From Gardnerella swidsinskii (GTDB lineage Bacteria; Actinomycetota; Actinomycetes; Actinomycetales; Bifidobacteriaceae), in contig NZ_QJVB01000001.1 of NCBI RefSeq assembly GCF_003397705.1, positions 431,086 to 495,085 on the forward strand: a DNA stretch of 64,000 nucleotides, given 5' to 3'. How positions within the stretch are numbered: the stretch's first letter is position 1; each line of letters begins with the position of its first letter. This document shows positions 36,403 to 45,715 of this stretch, one piece after another. A program made the translations under genes and the position numbers. The notes below the pieces were generated by a model. That model did not search any database. It saw only the letters and a program-made list of their open reading frames with translations, and had not been told where the DNA came from.

Positions 36403-37548
36403 ATGAGACATGCTGCACATGGTGCCACAAAAGCAAAGAGGCGTGGTGATTCGCCGCTTTCGCTGTTTGTAGCTCAGCATGGCGCGCATGGTGCGCATAG
36501 TGTGCGCGGTATGCGTTCTGTTCAGGCTAATCGTGTTAGTGAGCGTTTGGCTGCGGTTGCTACTAGCAATGGTGCTGTTGTAGAGCTTCCAGAAGCTGTT
36601 TCTGAGCGTTTGCAGGAGCTTGTTCCTCAAAGCAGGCGCGCGCTTAGGTTGTCTAAGCTTGCTAATGAGCGTCGTCACAATGTAATACTTTCGGCTTCTC
36701 TTGTTGCAATGGTTGGTACTGTTGCAGCTACTATGGCTTTAACTAAGGTTAATAGTTTTGATGCTCGCGCTTCCGAATTTGAGCCGTCTATGACTGCAGT
36801 TGGCGACGCATCTTCAACAGTTTCGCGTTCTAGCCAGCGCGAGTCTCTTGATCCTATGGCGACTATTAATAATGCTGTTGACTCTATTGAGAATGCTGCT
36901 AAAAAATCGCATAATGTGGGCTCTGCTGATGCTGCAAATAGCGCGAATGAAGATAGTTCTGCTCGCTCGGATTCGAAGCATGGAAACTTAGCCAATAAGG
37001 TTGCTAATTCAGTACAACCTGGCACTTTTTCTACTATATCTTCGAAGTCTGATTCGTGGAATTTAGGTTCTGATTCAGGCTTTAATATTGCGGAAATGTC
37101 GCGTTCTGCTGCGAATAATCCTAAGGTTGCTTTGTTGATAGATAAAGACTTTGACGTTTTGCCGAAGGGCTTTAATCCAAATCACGCAACTGGGGATACC
37201 GGTAACGCGTATGAGTTCAGCCAGTGCACGTGGTGGGTGTATATTCGCCGCCATCAGTTAGGTTTGCCTGTTGGCTCGCATTTTGGCAACGGAAATATGT
37301 GGGCTGATTCTGCGCGCAGTCTTGGCTATTGGGTAGATAATTCCGCTCGTCATGTTGGCGATATCATGGTGTTCCGCTCGGGTCAGGCTGGTTCTGATCC
37401 ATTCTATGGGCACGTTGCAGTTGTTGAAAAAATTAATTCAGACGGTTCTATTGAAACTTCTGAATGTGGCGCTTCTTACCAAGGACGAACTTTCTCGCGC
37501 AAGTTTGACGCTAAGGAAGTTTCTCAATATCAGTTTATTCATTACTAA
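36403..37548 (+). CDS. Membrane-anchored CHAP-domain wall hydrolase
   Basis: Peptidoglycan amidase or endopeptidase of 381 aa. A basic cytoplasmic part (1-90) is followed by one helix (about 92-113: VILSASLVAMVGTVAATMAL), a Ser/Ala/Asn-rich extracellular linker, and a CHAP domain from about residue 255. The catalytic Cys275 is in FSQCTWWVY and His337 in YGHVAVVEK; the family's third residue fits the Glu in TSECGAS. ATG 36403 is preferred over GTG 36394. The neighbouring gene also encodes a wall hydrolase. Confidence 0.88.
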   Translation: MRHAAHGATKAKRRGDSPLSLFVAQHGAHGAHSVRGMRSVQANRVSERLAAVATSNGAVVELPEAVSERLQELVPQSRRALRLSKLANERRHNVILSASLVAMVGTVAATMALTKVNSFDARASEFEPSMTAVGDASSTVSRSSQRESLDPMATINNAVDSIENAAKKSHNVGSADAANSANEDSSARSDSKHGNLANKVANSVQPGTFSTISSKSDSWNLGSDSGFNIAEMSRSAANNPKVALLIDKDFDVLPKGFNPNHATGDTGNAYEFSQCTWWVYIRRHQLGLPVGSHFGNGNMWADSARSLGYWVDNSARHVGDIMVFRSGQAGSDPFYGHVAVVEKINSDGSIETSECGASYQGRTFSRKFDAKEVSQYQFIHY

Positions 37549-37661
37549 AGCTGCATTACTGAAGTTTCGTTACTAGAGCTGGTTTGCTAAAATTAGTTTG
37601 CTTATTACTGGCGTTGCTATTTTTCTCGTATGTAATACCCAGATGATACACTACGGAAAGT

Positions 37662-38384
37662 ATGCTAAAACAAAGTAGAATTTTCTCAGTTTTTGTATCA
37701 GCTGCCGCTGCAGCTTCAATGCTTACTGTTATGGCGCCATTCGCCATGGCAGAGTCTTCGCATGAGCTTTCCGAGTCAGCTGTCACTTCTACGCGCGCAT
37801 TTCCAAAGGTGACGAATGTGCCTCGCGATATTTTAACTGAATCTACTTCTACTGATGTCGATACAAATTCTCATTGGGGTGGCATAGAAAGCTTGAATGT
37901 ACCTCAAACTAAGACTCCTAGCGAACAAGCTGCTGAAGTGGCACGCCGTGCTTTTGCTGGAAATGCTGCTGCAAGCCGTTCTGGTTTCCGCAGTGGTGTT
38001 GAGCAGGTTCCTCTTGCTTCTGTAGTTCCTCCTGACGGTAAGTCTGTTGCTTCTCTTTTGAATTTTGCTACTCAATTCTTAGGCAAAGTTCCGTATCGTA
38101 GTGGTGGCAATACTCCTGCTGGATGGGATTGCTCCGGTTTTGTGCAGTATGTTTTTGCTAGTGTTGGTGTTTCTTTGCCTCGTACTTCTGGAGCGCAGGC
38201 AACTGTTGGAACCCCAATCCCAAGTTTGGCTCAAGCGCAGCCTGGAGATATTATCGCGAATGCGCAGCATGCTTCTATTTATGTTGGTAACGGCATGGTA
38301 ATTAATTCGCAGCTTGCTGGCACTAAGTACGATCCTATCCGCTGCGTGTTCCCAGGCGGATACTCTATTCGTCGCGTTCTGTAG
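37662..38384 (+). CDS. Secreted NlpC/P60 peptidoglycan endopeptidase
   Basis: Cell-wall hydrolase of 240 aa. A signal peptide (1-30, ending APFAMA) precedes a Ser/Thr-rich region and an NlpC/P60 domain from about 125. The catalytic Cys157 lies in GWDCSGFVQYVF and His203 in NAQHASIYVG. There is no obvious wall-binding repeat, so it may act free or bind through the N-terminal linker. It likely works with the CHAP hydrolase in daughter cell separation; this is inference from adjacency. Confidence 0.92.
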   Translation: MLKQSRIFSVFVSAAAAASMLTVMAPFAMAESSHELSESAVTSTRAFPKVTNVPRDILTESTSTDVDTNSHWGGIESLNVPQTKTPSEQAAEVARRAFAGNAAASRSGFRSGVEQVPLASVVPPDGKSVASLLNFATQFLGKVPYRSGGNTPAGWDCSGFVQYVFASVGVSLPRTSGAQATVGTPIPSLAQAQPGDIIANAQHASIYVGNGMVINSQLAGTKYDPIRCVFPGGYSIRRVL

Positions 38385-38525
38385 TTTCTATAGCTTCTGT
38401 AGAGTTTCTGTAGTCATATATCGCAAAACTGGCCAACACTCAATCTAAAATTACGCTACAATAGTATTTACAAGTTGTGCGCGAGTGACGCTGCTGTCGC
38501 AAGTGCAAGTATGAGGAGGTTGGCA

Positions 38526-39551
38526 ATGATCCCAGAAAAAGCTGTATTGGTTGGAGTTGACGGCTCGCACGCGAGCTATAAAGCGGTTTGGTGGGCTGCA
38601 AATTACGCAAAGCATGCTGGGTTGCAATTGCAAATTGTTTGCGCTTATTCGTTGCCGAGTTATGCTGCTGTTTCTTTTGATGCCACTTACACTGCGATTG
38701 GTGACGATAATGCAGCTCATCACGATGCACAAGAAATTCTATCTAAAGCAAAAGCTGTTGCTCTTGAGCAGGGTGTTGACGCGACTACGCTAATTGTTAC
38801 GGGCGATCCTTCTTCGGTTTTCGTGGAGCTTTCTCGTAACTATCAGCTTATTGTGATTGGCAATCGCGGCAAAGGTGGCTTGGCAGAGCGTTTGCTCGGC
38901 ACAACTAGTTCTTCGCTTCCAGCTTATGCGTATTGCCCAATTGTGGTTGTGCCTTACACTGACGATGACGGTCAGCGTATTCATTTGAATAATACGATTA
39001 CGCGTGTGGCTGTTGGCTCTGACGAGTCGAAGTGGGGGCTTAAAGCTCTTGAAATTGCGGCTGATTTGGCGGATAGCTGGCATGCTGAGCTTGATGTTAT
39101 TTCTGCAGTGCCAAGAGTGCAAGGTGCTGAGGGCGATACCGCTGTTATGGGCTCGTACATGGAGGATCTTGAGGAGCGCGTGAAGCCAATTTTGCAGCGT
39201 TTGCCGGATTTGCAAATTCATCGAACTGTTGTGCCTGGTTCTGCTGTTGAAGCTTTGACTCAAGCTAGTTTGAATCATGATCTTGTGGTTGTTGGTTCTC
39301 GCGGTCGCGGTGGCTTTACCGGTTTGCTGCTTGGCTCGATTAGCCAGGGATTGTTGCAGCATTCTTCGAGGCCTGTGTACGTTGTGCCGCGCAAGTATGT
39401 GGAATTTAGTGCAGCTCAGGTTGCGGCAGCGCAAAAGCAGCATTCTGAAGCGTCTATTGACGATATTTCCGGAGTGCATGAGGTTGATGTGCCGAAGGCT
39501 GGTAAAGAAGCTGCTAAGGAGATTGAACAAACAATCGATCCGCTGCGATAA
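38526..39551 (+). CDS. Universal stress protein with two UspA domains
   Basis: A 341-aa cytoplasmic protein of two tandem UspA domains. Domain 1 opens AVLVGVDGSHASYKAVWWA and ends with the ATP motif VIGNRGKGGLAERLLGTTSSSL. Domain 2 opens RVAVGSDESKWGLKALEIA and ends VVGSRGRGGFTGLLLGSISQGL. Both G-2x-G-9x-G(S/T) loops are intact, so ATP binding is expected. ATG 38526 has AGGAGG at 7 nt; the frame upstream to 38475 is not used. Such tandem Usp proteins respond to starvation and oxygen stress in actinobacteria. Confidence 0.92.
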   Translation: MIPEKAVLVGVDGSHASYKAVWWAANYAKHAGLQLQIVCAYSLPSYAAVSFDATYTAIGDDNAAHHDAQEILSKAKAVALEQGVDATTLIVTGDPSSVFVELSRNYQLIVIGNRGKGGLAERLLGTTSSSLPAYAYCPIVVVPYTDDDGQRIHLNNTITRVAVGSDESKWGLKALEIAADLADSWHAELDVISAVPRVQGAEGDTAVMGSYMEDLEERVKPILQRLPDLQIHRTVVPGSAVEALTQASLNHDLVVVGSRGRGGFTGLLLGSISQGLLQHSSRPVYVVPRKYVEFSAAQVAAAQKQHSEASIDDISGVHEVDVPKAGKEAAKEIEQTIDPLR

Positions 39552-39586
39552 TGCAACGACTGCTTGGGATAACGCTCGCGTTGCTG

Positions 39587-39745
39587 CGACGACCTGCTTG
39601 AGCGCAGCACAGCGCGCGCGAAAGCAACTCGGAGCAGAAACTCGCTTAGGTTGGAAGTCCAGTGGACTTCCAACCTAAGCGAGTTTCGTAAGCGAGCACT
39701 TATAGTGCGAGCATCAACCATTTTATGAAACATTTGCCGGAGAAT
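39587..39745. repeat. Family 1 palindromic intergenic repeat, copy D (perfect 24-bp arms)
   Basis: Left block CGACCTGCTTGAGCGCAGCA as in the other copies, but here the palindrome is symmetric over 24 bp on each side of one G (39638-39661 and 39663-39686). The other copies have an extra TTAG in one arm only; in copy D it is present in both. It lies in the 303-bp gap between two convergent genes. Confidence 0.88.
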
Positions 39746-39854
39746 ATTCCGGTATTTGTTGTCAGTTTGTTCGTTTCTGACCACATTCGCCGAGGATTTT
39801 ACCTCGCGTTTGGAGCGTGAGAGCGTCTAATCTTGCGGTTCTTGCGACTCCGCC

Positions 39855-41096
39855 TCACTCGCGCTTTTTCAGCATAAAACGCGCGCGTCTGGCATCTCGC
39901 TTAGCTTTCTTTTCAGCGAGCTTCTCTTTGTTCATCTCGATTGCGCGCTTGTAAATCTTAAGCAGCTCAAGTGCTTGGCTCTTAAAATCGTTATTTTTCG
40001 AATACTCGAGCACGTTCGCCTTAAGCTGAGCCTGCTCAGTCTCGCTCATATTCAAAACTTTACTAAAAACAGTTTTAAAATCTTCCTTAGTATCCCACTG
40101 ATACCCGTTTTGACCGCTGATAATCTGCTTCTCATTCGGTACATCATGCTTTACAAGCGCAAACAGACCGGAAGCCATTGCTTCTAACATCGAAAGTGAG
40201 TGCATTTCGGAAAGTGATGCGGTTGTGTAGTAGTCCATTGCGTGCAAATACTTTGGAATTTCCGTGTGAGCAATAGGCCCAAGCAAGCAAATTCTGTCGT
40301 CAAAACCATTATCTGCCACGCGCTTGCGCAACGATTCCAAATCAGGACCGCCGCCAATAACAAATAAGCGCGCTTTTTCGCGAGGAAAATCGCAATACAT
40401 AAAGTTGTCAATTAATTCTGAAATATTTTTTTCAGCACCGATTCTACCAACGAAAACAAACAGCTTAGTAGAGTCAGAAACGCCATATTTTTCGCGGAAA
40501 GCTTTGCGGAATGCAAGTCGTTCAGGTGTTGGTAGGAACTTTTTATATTCCACAGCGTTATTCAGCACAATCACTTTTTTATCAACCTTCTGACGGTCAA
40601 TATATGCCTGTGCTTTAGGAGACATGCTCGTAATAATTGTGGCATTTTTCGAGAATCGCATAAAATATTTCGCCGAAATATTGCGAGAGAACTCAGTAAA
40701 ATGCTTTAAGCCAATGTAAAACAGGAATTTATCGTATTCCGTGTGAAGCGTATAAATAACGGGAATATGCTCTTTTTTTGCTACTTCCAAGCCGATTTCG
40801 CCAATACCAAATTCGTTTTGAATATGAATAACGTCCGGCTTAAATTTAAGCGGCAGCTGCTTTCGCATGTGACCAATCGGAAGGGCAACGCGGTATTTGT
40901 AAAGCTTTTTAAGCAATATGCCTGGAACGTAAACAACTCCATCTTCAAGCTTGGTTTTGCGCTGTTTTTCGGAGCCGACCGTGACTACTAGCACTTCATG
41001 CCCGAGCTCTTCATACATCTTTTTGAGCATGTAAGACTGTGTTGCGACGCCATTTATGTACGGTGGATACGTTTCTGTAAAAATAGCGATTTTCAA
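39855..41096 (-). CDS. Family 4 glycosyltransferase
   Basis: GT-B glycosyltransferase of 413 aa resembling enzymes that put glucose or mannose on diacylglycerol or lipid-linked acceptors. N-terminal fold KIAIFTETYPPYINGVATQ with the glycine-rich acceptor loop; FVGRIGAEKNISELID and SLSEMHSLSMLEAMASGL (EX7E motif, sugar-nucleotide site) in the C-terminal half. The C-terminus is a Lys/Arg-rich tail (KEKLAEKKAKRDARRARF) that would bind the membrane surface. The start is TTG at 41096, 5 nt after a strong GGAGG; the frame continues 16 residues further up without an SD. Confidence 0.88.
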   Translation of the reverse strand: MKIAIFTETYPPYINGVATQSYMLKKMYEELGHEVLVVTVGSEKQRKTKLEDGVVYVPGILLKKLYKYRVALPIGHMRKQLPLKFKPDVIHIQNEFGIGEIGLEVAKKEHIPVIYTLHTEYDKFLFYIGLKHFTEFSRNISAKYFMRFSKNATIITSMSPKAQAYIDRQKVDKKVIVLNNAVEYKKFLPTPERLAFRKAFREKYGVSDSTKLFVFVGRIGAEKNISELIDNFMYCDFPREKARLFVIGGGPDLESLRKRVADNGFDDRICLLGPIAHTEIPKYLHAMDYYTTASLSEMHSLSMLEAMASGLFALVKHDVPNEKQIISGQNGYQWDTKEDFKTVFSKVLNMSETEQAQLKANVLEYSKNNDFKSQALELLKIYKRAIEMNKEKLAEKKAKRDARRARFMLKKRE

Positions 41097-41144
41097 AGTT
41101 TCCTCCGGTTGCATACATGCATGCGTAGCGTCATTATTGCGCAA

Positions 41145-41236
41145 ATATCTTGTGTACTCAATTGTGCCACACGTGGTGAATTTTAGTGCAAGTTTAGTGC
41201 AAGTTTAGTGTGATTTTTCGCGACTTTTGGCTTATC
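41145..41236. other. Gap with an 11-bp tandem repeat
   Basis: AGTGCAAGTTT occurs twice in tandem, followed by AGTG, at about 41188-41213. It lies upstream of the glycosyltransferase gene, between two same-strand genes. It may be part of that gene's control region. Confidence 0.5.
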
Positions 41237-41656
41237 CTAGCGTCGAACCGTAACGTTTACGCTTACTTTCGCCCCATTTTCGAGCGTATGCTTAACCGTG
41301 CAACCCCTGGAAATATGACGTTCCATGCGCTCTTTAAGCGCGGCCGCATCTTCCTGGCTGAGTGCAGGTTTTGCGCAAGTTGCGTCAAGAGTGACGTCTT
41401 CTTGAAAACGCAAGTACGTGCCTTCTTCCGCGTCGTACGTGCCGTTTACCACAACTCGCGCGCCGGCACCTTCGCCAACCGCCTGCTCAGCCGCGTACTG
41501 GCTGCTAAGCGCGGTGCAGCCGGCTAAAGCGATTTGCATTAATTCAACCGGGTTGAACATGCCTTCGCCGTGACCAAACTTCAAGCTCACACCGTCGTCG
41601 CTGTGTGCTTCCCAAGTGCTGTCCTCGTTGCGCTCTACCCATAATCTTCTAGACAT
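41237..41656 (-). CDS. OsmC/Ohr family protein
   Basis: Thiol peroxidase-like protein (139 aa) for organic hydroperoxide defence. The two family cysteines are in LAGCTALS and DATCAKPALS, with the glutamate-containing start of the helix in GMFNPVELMQIALAG. The chosen start (MSRRLWVERNE) has AAAGGAG 6 nt upstream; the frame runs 11 residues further up. OsmC and Ohr members cannot be told apart with confidence here. Confidence 0.88.
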   Translation of the reverse strand: MSRRLWVERNEDSTWEAHSDDGVSLKFGHGEGMFNPVELMQIALAGCTALSSQYAAEQAVGEGAGARVVVNGTYDAEEGTYLRFQEDVTLDATCAKPALSQEDAAALKERMERHISRGCTVKHTLENGAKVSVNVTVRR

Positions 41657-41807
41657 TTTTGCTCCTTTGCTGTAGTCGTATTTGTTCATGTTATCGTAAG
41701 GATTGTAACTTTGCGTTCAATTGCAGAAGTTAGCGTTTTGCGCGGTAGGCATATGGTTTTACGAGCGCGATTCTTTAAATTTATTAGCACTTTGTTAACA
41801 TGGCAGC

Positions 41808-42680
41808 ATGGCTTTAACAGAAGAAGAACTTGCCGCAATTCGCGCGCGCGTACCACAAAAACCGCTTTCCAGCATCCCAACTCCTTACGAGGATTTAGTG
41901 CGAAAAATCCTTACGGAAGGCACTTTAAAATCAGATCGCACCGGCACTGGCACAATCTCACTTTTTGGTCAGCAAATTCGCTTCGATATTAGCAAATACT
42001 TCCCGCTGATTACCACGAAAACCGTGTTTTTCAAAGGACTTGCGTACGAGCTGCTTTGGTTCCTTAAAGGCTCGAGTAATGTGCGTTGGTTGCAAGAAAA
42101 CGGCGTTCATATTTGGGACGAGTGGGCGGACGAAAACGGCGATTTGGGCCCTGTTTACGGCGTGCAGTGGAGGAGTTGGCCGGCTCCGACAGCGGAAAAT
42201 CCAAACCGCACAATCGACCAAATCGCAAACGTTCTGGATCTTATGAAGAATCACCCAGATTCTCGCCGCATGATTGTTAGCGCTTGGAATCCTGCGGAAG
42301 TTGAGCATATGGCGTTGCCACCATGCCACTCGCTTTTCCAGTTCTACGTTGCCGACGGCAAGCTTTCGTGCCAGCTTTACCAGCGTTCTTGCGATATGTT
42401 CCTCGGCGTGCCGTTTAACATTGCGTCCTACTCGCTTTTGACGATGATGATGGCTCAGCAGGCAGGTTTGGAGCCGGGTGAGTTCGTGTGGACGGGCGGC
42501 GACTGCCATATTTACGACAATCACGTTGAGCAGGTGCTTGAGCAGCTTTCGCGCGAGCCATACCCGTATCCGCAGCTTGAAATTCGTAAGGCGGATTCGA
42601 TTTTTGACTACGATTACAGCGATTTTAAGGTGATTGATTACAAGCATCATCCGACGATTAAAGCGCCGGTTGCTGTGTGA
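41808..42680 (+). CDS. thyA: Thymidylate synthase
   Basis: Makes dTMP from dUMP with methylene-tetrahydrofolate. The 290-aa protein has [14 protein letters not shown], the nucleophile cysteine in [14 protein letters not shown] and the substrate site [16 protein letters not shown]. It is somewhat longer than E. coli ThyA because of a short N-terminal extension. It forms a two-gene operon with folA (44-bp gap), which regenerates the folate it oxidises. Confidence 0.97.
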   Translation: MALTEEELAAIRARVPQKPLSSIPTPYEDLVRKILTEGTLKSDRTGTGTISLFGQQIRFDISKYFPLITTKTVFFKGLAYELLWFLKGSSNVRWLQENGVHIWDEWADENGDLGPVYGVQWRSWPAPTAENPNRTIDQIANVLDLMKNHPDSRRMIVSAWNPAEVEHMALPPCHSLFQFYVADGKLSCQLYQRSCDMFLGVPFNIASYSLLTMMMAQQAGLEPGEFVWTGGDCHIYDNHVEQVLEQLSREPYPYPQLEIRKADSIFDYDYSDFKVIDYKHHPTIKAPVAV

Positions 42681-42724
42681 TAATTGCGAATTATTTTGCT
42701 TGATTTAGCGTGTGAGGTGCGTAT

Positions 42725-43360
42725 ATGGCAAACAGCGTGTCACATAATTTCCCTGTGCGACTGATTTGGGGCGAGGCTTTTGGTTTGGACGGCAGGCCCG
42801 GCGCGATGGGCGTAAACGGAGGCATGCCGTGGCGACTTTCGCCGGATTTGCGCTATTTTAAGGCGATGACTATCGGTTGCCCTGTGATTATGGGTCGCGG
42901 TACATGGGATGCGACGCCGCCGAAATTCCGTCCGCTTCCGGGGCGCGAAAATATTGTTGTTACGCATAATCCTGATTTTGTGGCGGATAGAGCGCGTAGT
43001 TTTACTAGCATTGATGCGGCTTTAGATTATGCGCGCGAATGGCTGGAAAATAGGGAAGTGCTGGAAAGTCAGGAAAGCGTATCTCAAGACTCGCCTTTAG
43101 ACGGACGAGCAATCTGGGTTATTGGCGGAGCTGCGATTTTGCGCGAAATGCTTGCGAATTATCACGCAGACGCAGCTTACGTAACGCAAATTGAAGCGAA
43201 AGTTGCAGCGGACACATTTGCTCCGAATATTCATGCATTAGTTGATGCAGGAAAATGGCATGTTGCGCGCGAAGGCGAGTTTGAGGAAGCGCCGCTGAAA
43301 GTTGGTAGCGAAAGCAATCCTGCACGATACCGGTTTATGGTATATGAGCCTGCTCAGTAA
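42725..43360 (+). CDS. folA: Dihydrofolate reductase
   Basis: Reduces dihydrofolate made by ThyA. The 211-aa protein has NGGMPWRLSPDLRYFKAMT (substrate loop and the acidic residue), VIMGRGTWDATP (cofactor) and IWVIGGAAILREML. It exceeds the usual 160 aa by a Glu/Ser-rich insertion at about 110-130. SD GAGGTG lies before the ATG. This is the target of trimethoprim in other bacteria. Confidence 0.95.
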   Translation: MANSVSHNFPVRLIWGEAFGLDGRPGAMGVNGGMPWRLSPDLRYFKAMTIGCPVIMGRGTWDATPPKFRPLPGRENIVVTHNPDFVADRARSFTSIDAALDYAREWLENREVLESQESVSQDSPLDGRAIWVIGGAAILREMLANYHADAAYVTQIEAKVAADTFAPNIHALVDAGKWHVAREGEFEEAPLKVGSESNPARYRFMVYEPAQ

Positions 43361-43406
43361 ACGAGAAATCGCAAAGTAAACGAGACAGCAAAATAAACGA
43401 GGAAAT

Positions 43407-43955
43407 ATGACTGAAGAATCAAGCAAAATCAAGGTCGACGCGCGTCGCCCATACACTGTTATGACGGTTTGCACAGGTAATATTTGTCGCTCGCCAATGG
43501 CGGAAATCGTGTTGCGCAACGAGTTTCAATTGAGGGGATTGGGTGACGTTGTTGCCGTGCGTTCCAGTGGTGTAAGCGACGAAGAGTACGGAAATCCGAT
43601 TGACCGTCGCGCGCAAAGGGAATTAACTAAGCGCGGATATGGGCTTCCTGCTTCGCATTTTGCGCATCGAATTGAAGTGGATGAGATTGCGGAAACGAAC
43701 CTGTTTTTGCCTATGACGGCTTCGCATATGCGCTCGCTTTTGCGTTTGTTGCCGCCGCAAAAGCGCGAACTTGTGCACATGTATCGCACGTTTGATCCAT
43801 CTCTTCCGAAGCCGCAGCCTGGTCGCGAGATGATGTTCGATTTGGCAGATCCGTGGTACGGTGGCCCGCACGAGTTTGAAGTTGCGATGGATCAGGTTGA
43901 ACAGTGCGCGCCTTACATAGTCGATTGGGTTGCTACTCGCATTGAGAGGGCTTGA
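43407..43955 (+). CDS. Low-molecular-weight protein tyrosine phosphatase
   Basis: A 182-aa phosphatase with the P-loop VCTGNICRSPMAE (CX5R) and the general-acid motif DLADPWYGG near residue 148. In actinobacteria such enzymes act on tyrosine kinases of capsule synthesis or on host proteins; the substrate here is unknown. GAGGAA lies before the ATG. It stands between folA and the dipeptidase gene. Confidence 0.92.
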   Translation: MTEESSKIKVDARRPYTVMTVCTGNICRSPMAEIVLRNEFQLRGLGDVVAVRSSGVSDEEYGNPIDRRAQRELTKRGYGLPASHFAHRIEVDEIAETNLFLPMTASHMRSLLRLLPPQKRELVHMYRTFDPSLPKPQPGREMMFDLADPWYGGPHEFEVAMDQVEQCAPYIVDWVATRIERA

Positions 43956-43958
43956 AAA

Positions 43959-43992
43959 CGGCAGAAACTTTACGCAAGTGTAAAGAAACTGT
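43959..43992. repeat. Family 2 REP-like hairpin after the phosphatase gene
   Basis: CGGCAGAAACTTTAC-gcaa-GTGTAAAGAAACTG, directly after the phosphatase stop codon, in the orientation opposite to the pyrG copy. Confidence 0.7.
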
Positions 43993-44137
43993 CTCGCAAG
44001 CTGACCAAAGTAGGTAGTTAAGTTTGCGTCGCGTTTGCGAATATGCGTCGCGTTCGCGGACATAGTTTCGGATATAGTTTATAGGTGTAATTTACAGCTG
44101 CAAATTACCGTTCTGTTACTTTTAGTTGGGAGGATTT

Positions 44138-45505
44138 ATGGCAGGTTTGGCTGTTGAAGACGTGCGCGCTCGCGTGCAAAACGCCTGGAATGACGTAGTT
44201 TCCGTGTTGAATAAGAAGATTTCGCTGGCTGCGGTTTCTGCTAAGGGTATTGCCGGCGAGCATATGCAAAAGTCCGCGCAATACGTGGCTGGGGTATTGC
44301 GTGAGGTTGGTATTGACGCGCGCGTTGAGCAGTCCACGAATCCGGACGGCACTCCGGGGGCTTTTGAAGTGGTCGGCTCGCGCATCGTAAACCCGAGCGC
44401 GCCAACGGTTTTGCTGTACGCGCATCACGATGTGCAGCCTGTTCCGGACCCATCCGAGTGGAACACAAACCCATTTGAAGGCACAGAGCGCGACGGTCGT
44501 CTTTACGGTCGCGGATCTGCCGACGACGGCGGCGGAATCGCAATCCACTACGGAGCTTTGCGCGCACTAAGCGACGATTTGCGCGTAAATATTAAGGTTT
44601 TCATCGAAGGCGAAGAAGAAATGGGCTCGCCAAGCTTCATCCCGTTCATTGAATCGCATAAAGACGAGTTCGAATCCGACGTAATTATCGTTGCCGACTC
44701 CGGCAACTGGTCTGCCGGAATACCAAGTCTTACAACGAGTTTGCGTGGAAATACCGACGTGGATGTAAGGGTTAAAGTACTTGGTCATCAAGTGCATTCC
44801 GGTCAGTTTGGCGGCCCGATTTTGGACGCTTACACGCTCGCTTCCATGCTTATTGCCTCGCTTTACAACGAGGCTGGCGACTTAGCAGTTCCTGGAATTG
44901 AAGCACAGGAGCCGGTTGGCGGTTTGCAGCGCGATTTAGACGAGTCGCAAGTGCGTGCTGACGCTTCCGTGGTCGATTCTTATAAGCTTGCCGGCACCGG
45001 TTCTCTCGCCGCGCGCATGTGGACTAAGCCGAGCCTGACGGTAATCGGCATGGACGCACACCCAGTTGAGGGCAGTTTTAATGTGATTGCGCACGAAACT
45101 AAGTTGCGTCTTTCGCTTCGTACCGCGCCTTCGCAGCGTCCAGAAGAAGCGCAAAAAGCTTTGTGTGACTTCTTGGTATCTCACGCTCCTTTTGGTGCGG
45201 AAGTTACTGTAGAGCCGATTGATAACGGCATGGGTTGGGCAATGGATCCGGATGCTGTTGCAACGAAGGATGCGCTCGCTTCTATGCGCGATGCTTTCGG
45301 CGTGGAGCCGGTAAATAAGGGCGAGGGTGGTTCGATTCCGTTCATTCCGGAGCTTCAGCGCATCTTCCCGAAGGCGCAGGTGTTGGTGACGGGTCCGGAA
45401 GATCCTAAGTCCAATGCGCACAGCCCGAACGAGTCGATTTCGTTGCCTGGTTTGCGCGGAAATATTGTGACGGAAGCACTGCTTTTGGATCGATTGGGCG
45501 AGTAA
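44138..45505 (+). CDS. M20 family dipeptidase
   Basis: Zinc-dependent cytoplasmic dipeptidase (455 aa). Metal ligands appear in YAHHDVQPVPD and GRGSADDGGGIAIHYGA, with the catalytic glutamate pair in FIEGEEEMGSPSF. The dimerisation domain runs from about 195 to 330 and the last metal histidine is in KSNAHSPNESISLPG. ATG 44138 has GGGAGG 4 nt upstream, preferred over TTG at 44126. It would recycle peptides taken up from the host. Confidence 0.93.
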   Translation: MAGLAVEDVRARVQNAWNDVVSVLNKKISLAAVSAKGIAGEHMQKSAQYVAGVLREVGIDARVEQSTNPDGTPGAFEVVGSRIVNPSAPTVLLYAHHDVQPVPDPSEWNTNPFEGTERDGRLYGRGSADDGGGIAIHYGALRALSDDLRVNIKVFIEGEEEMGSPSFIPFIESHKDEFESDVIIVADSGNWSAGIPSLTTSLRGNTDVDVRVKVLGHQVHSGQFGGPILDAYTLASMLIASLYNEAGDLAVPGIEAQEPVGGLQRDLDESQVRADASVVDSYKLAGTGSLAARMWTKPSLTVIGMDAHPVEGSFNVIAHETKLRLSLRTAPSQRPEEAQKALCDFLVSHAPFGAEVTVEPIDNGMGWAMDPDAVATKDALASMRDAFGVEPVNKGEGGSIPFIPELQRIFPKAQVLVTGPEDPKSNAHSPNESISLPGLRGNIVTEALLLDRLGE

Positions 45506-45527
45506 TTCTGACTAATTTTGCGCGCAG

Positions 45528-45670
45528 GCGGCAAAAACTTTGCAACACTGTGAAGTTTCTGCCGCTTTTTGCTGCGTAGCCGACTTTTTCTTTACACAGC
45601 TGCACAGTTTCTGCTGTTTTTGTGGCGATTCCCGACCGAAACTTTACGTTACTGTAAAGTTTCTGCCGTT
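45528..45670. repeat. Family 2 REP-like hairpins, three copies; first is a strong terminator
   Basis: Copy 1 (45528-45570): GGCGGCA-AAAACTTTGCA-acac-TGTGAAGTTTC-TGCCGCTTTTT, a long stem with a T-run that ends the dipeptidase gene. Copy 2 (45588-45622): CTTTACACAGCTGCACAG-TTTCTGCTGTTTTT. Copy 3 (45636-45670): GACCGAAACTTTACGTTACTGTAAAGTTTCTGCCG, split here as arms AAACTTTAC and GTAAAGTTT. Arms differ but pairing is mostly kept. Confidence 0.8.
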
Positions 45671-45715
45671 TCTGCCGCGTCTGCATGCGTCTAGTCTGTT
45701 GAGTAATCTGCAAAC

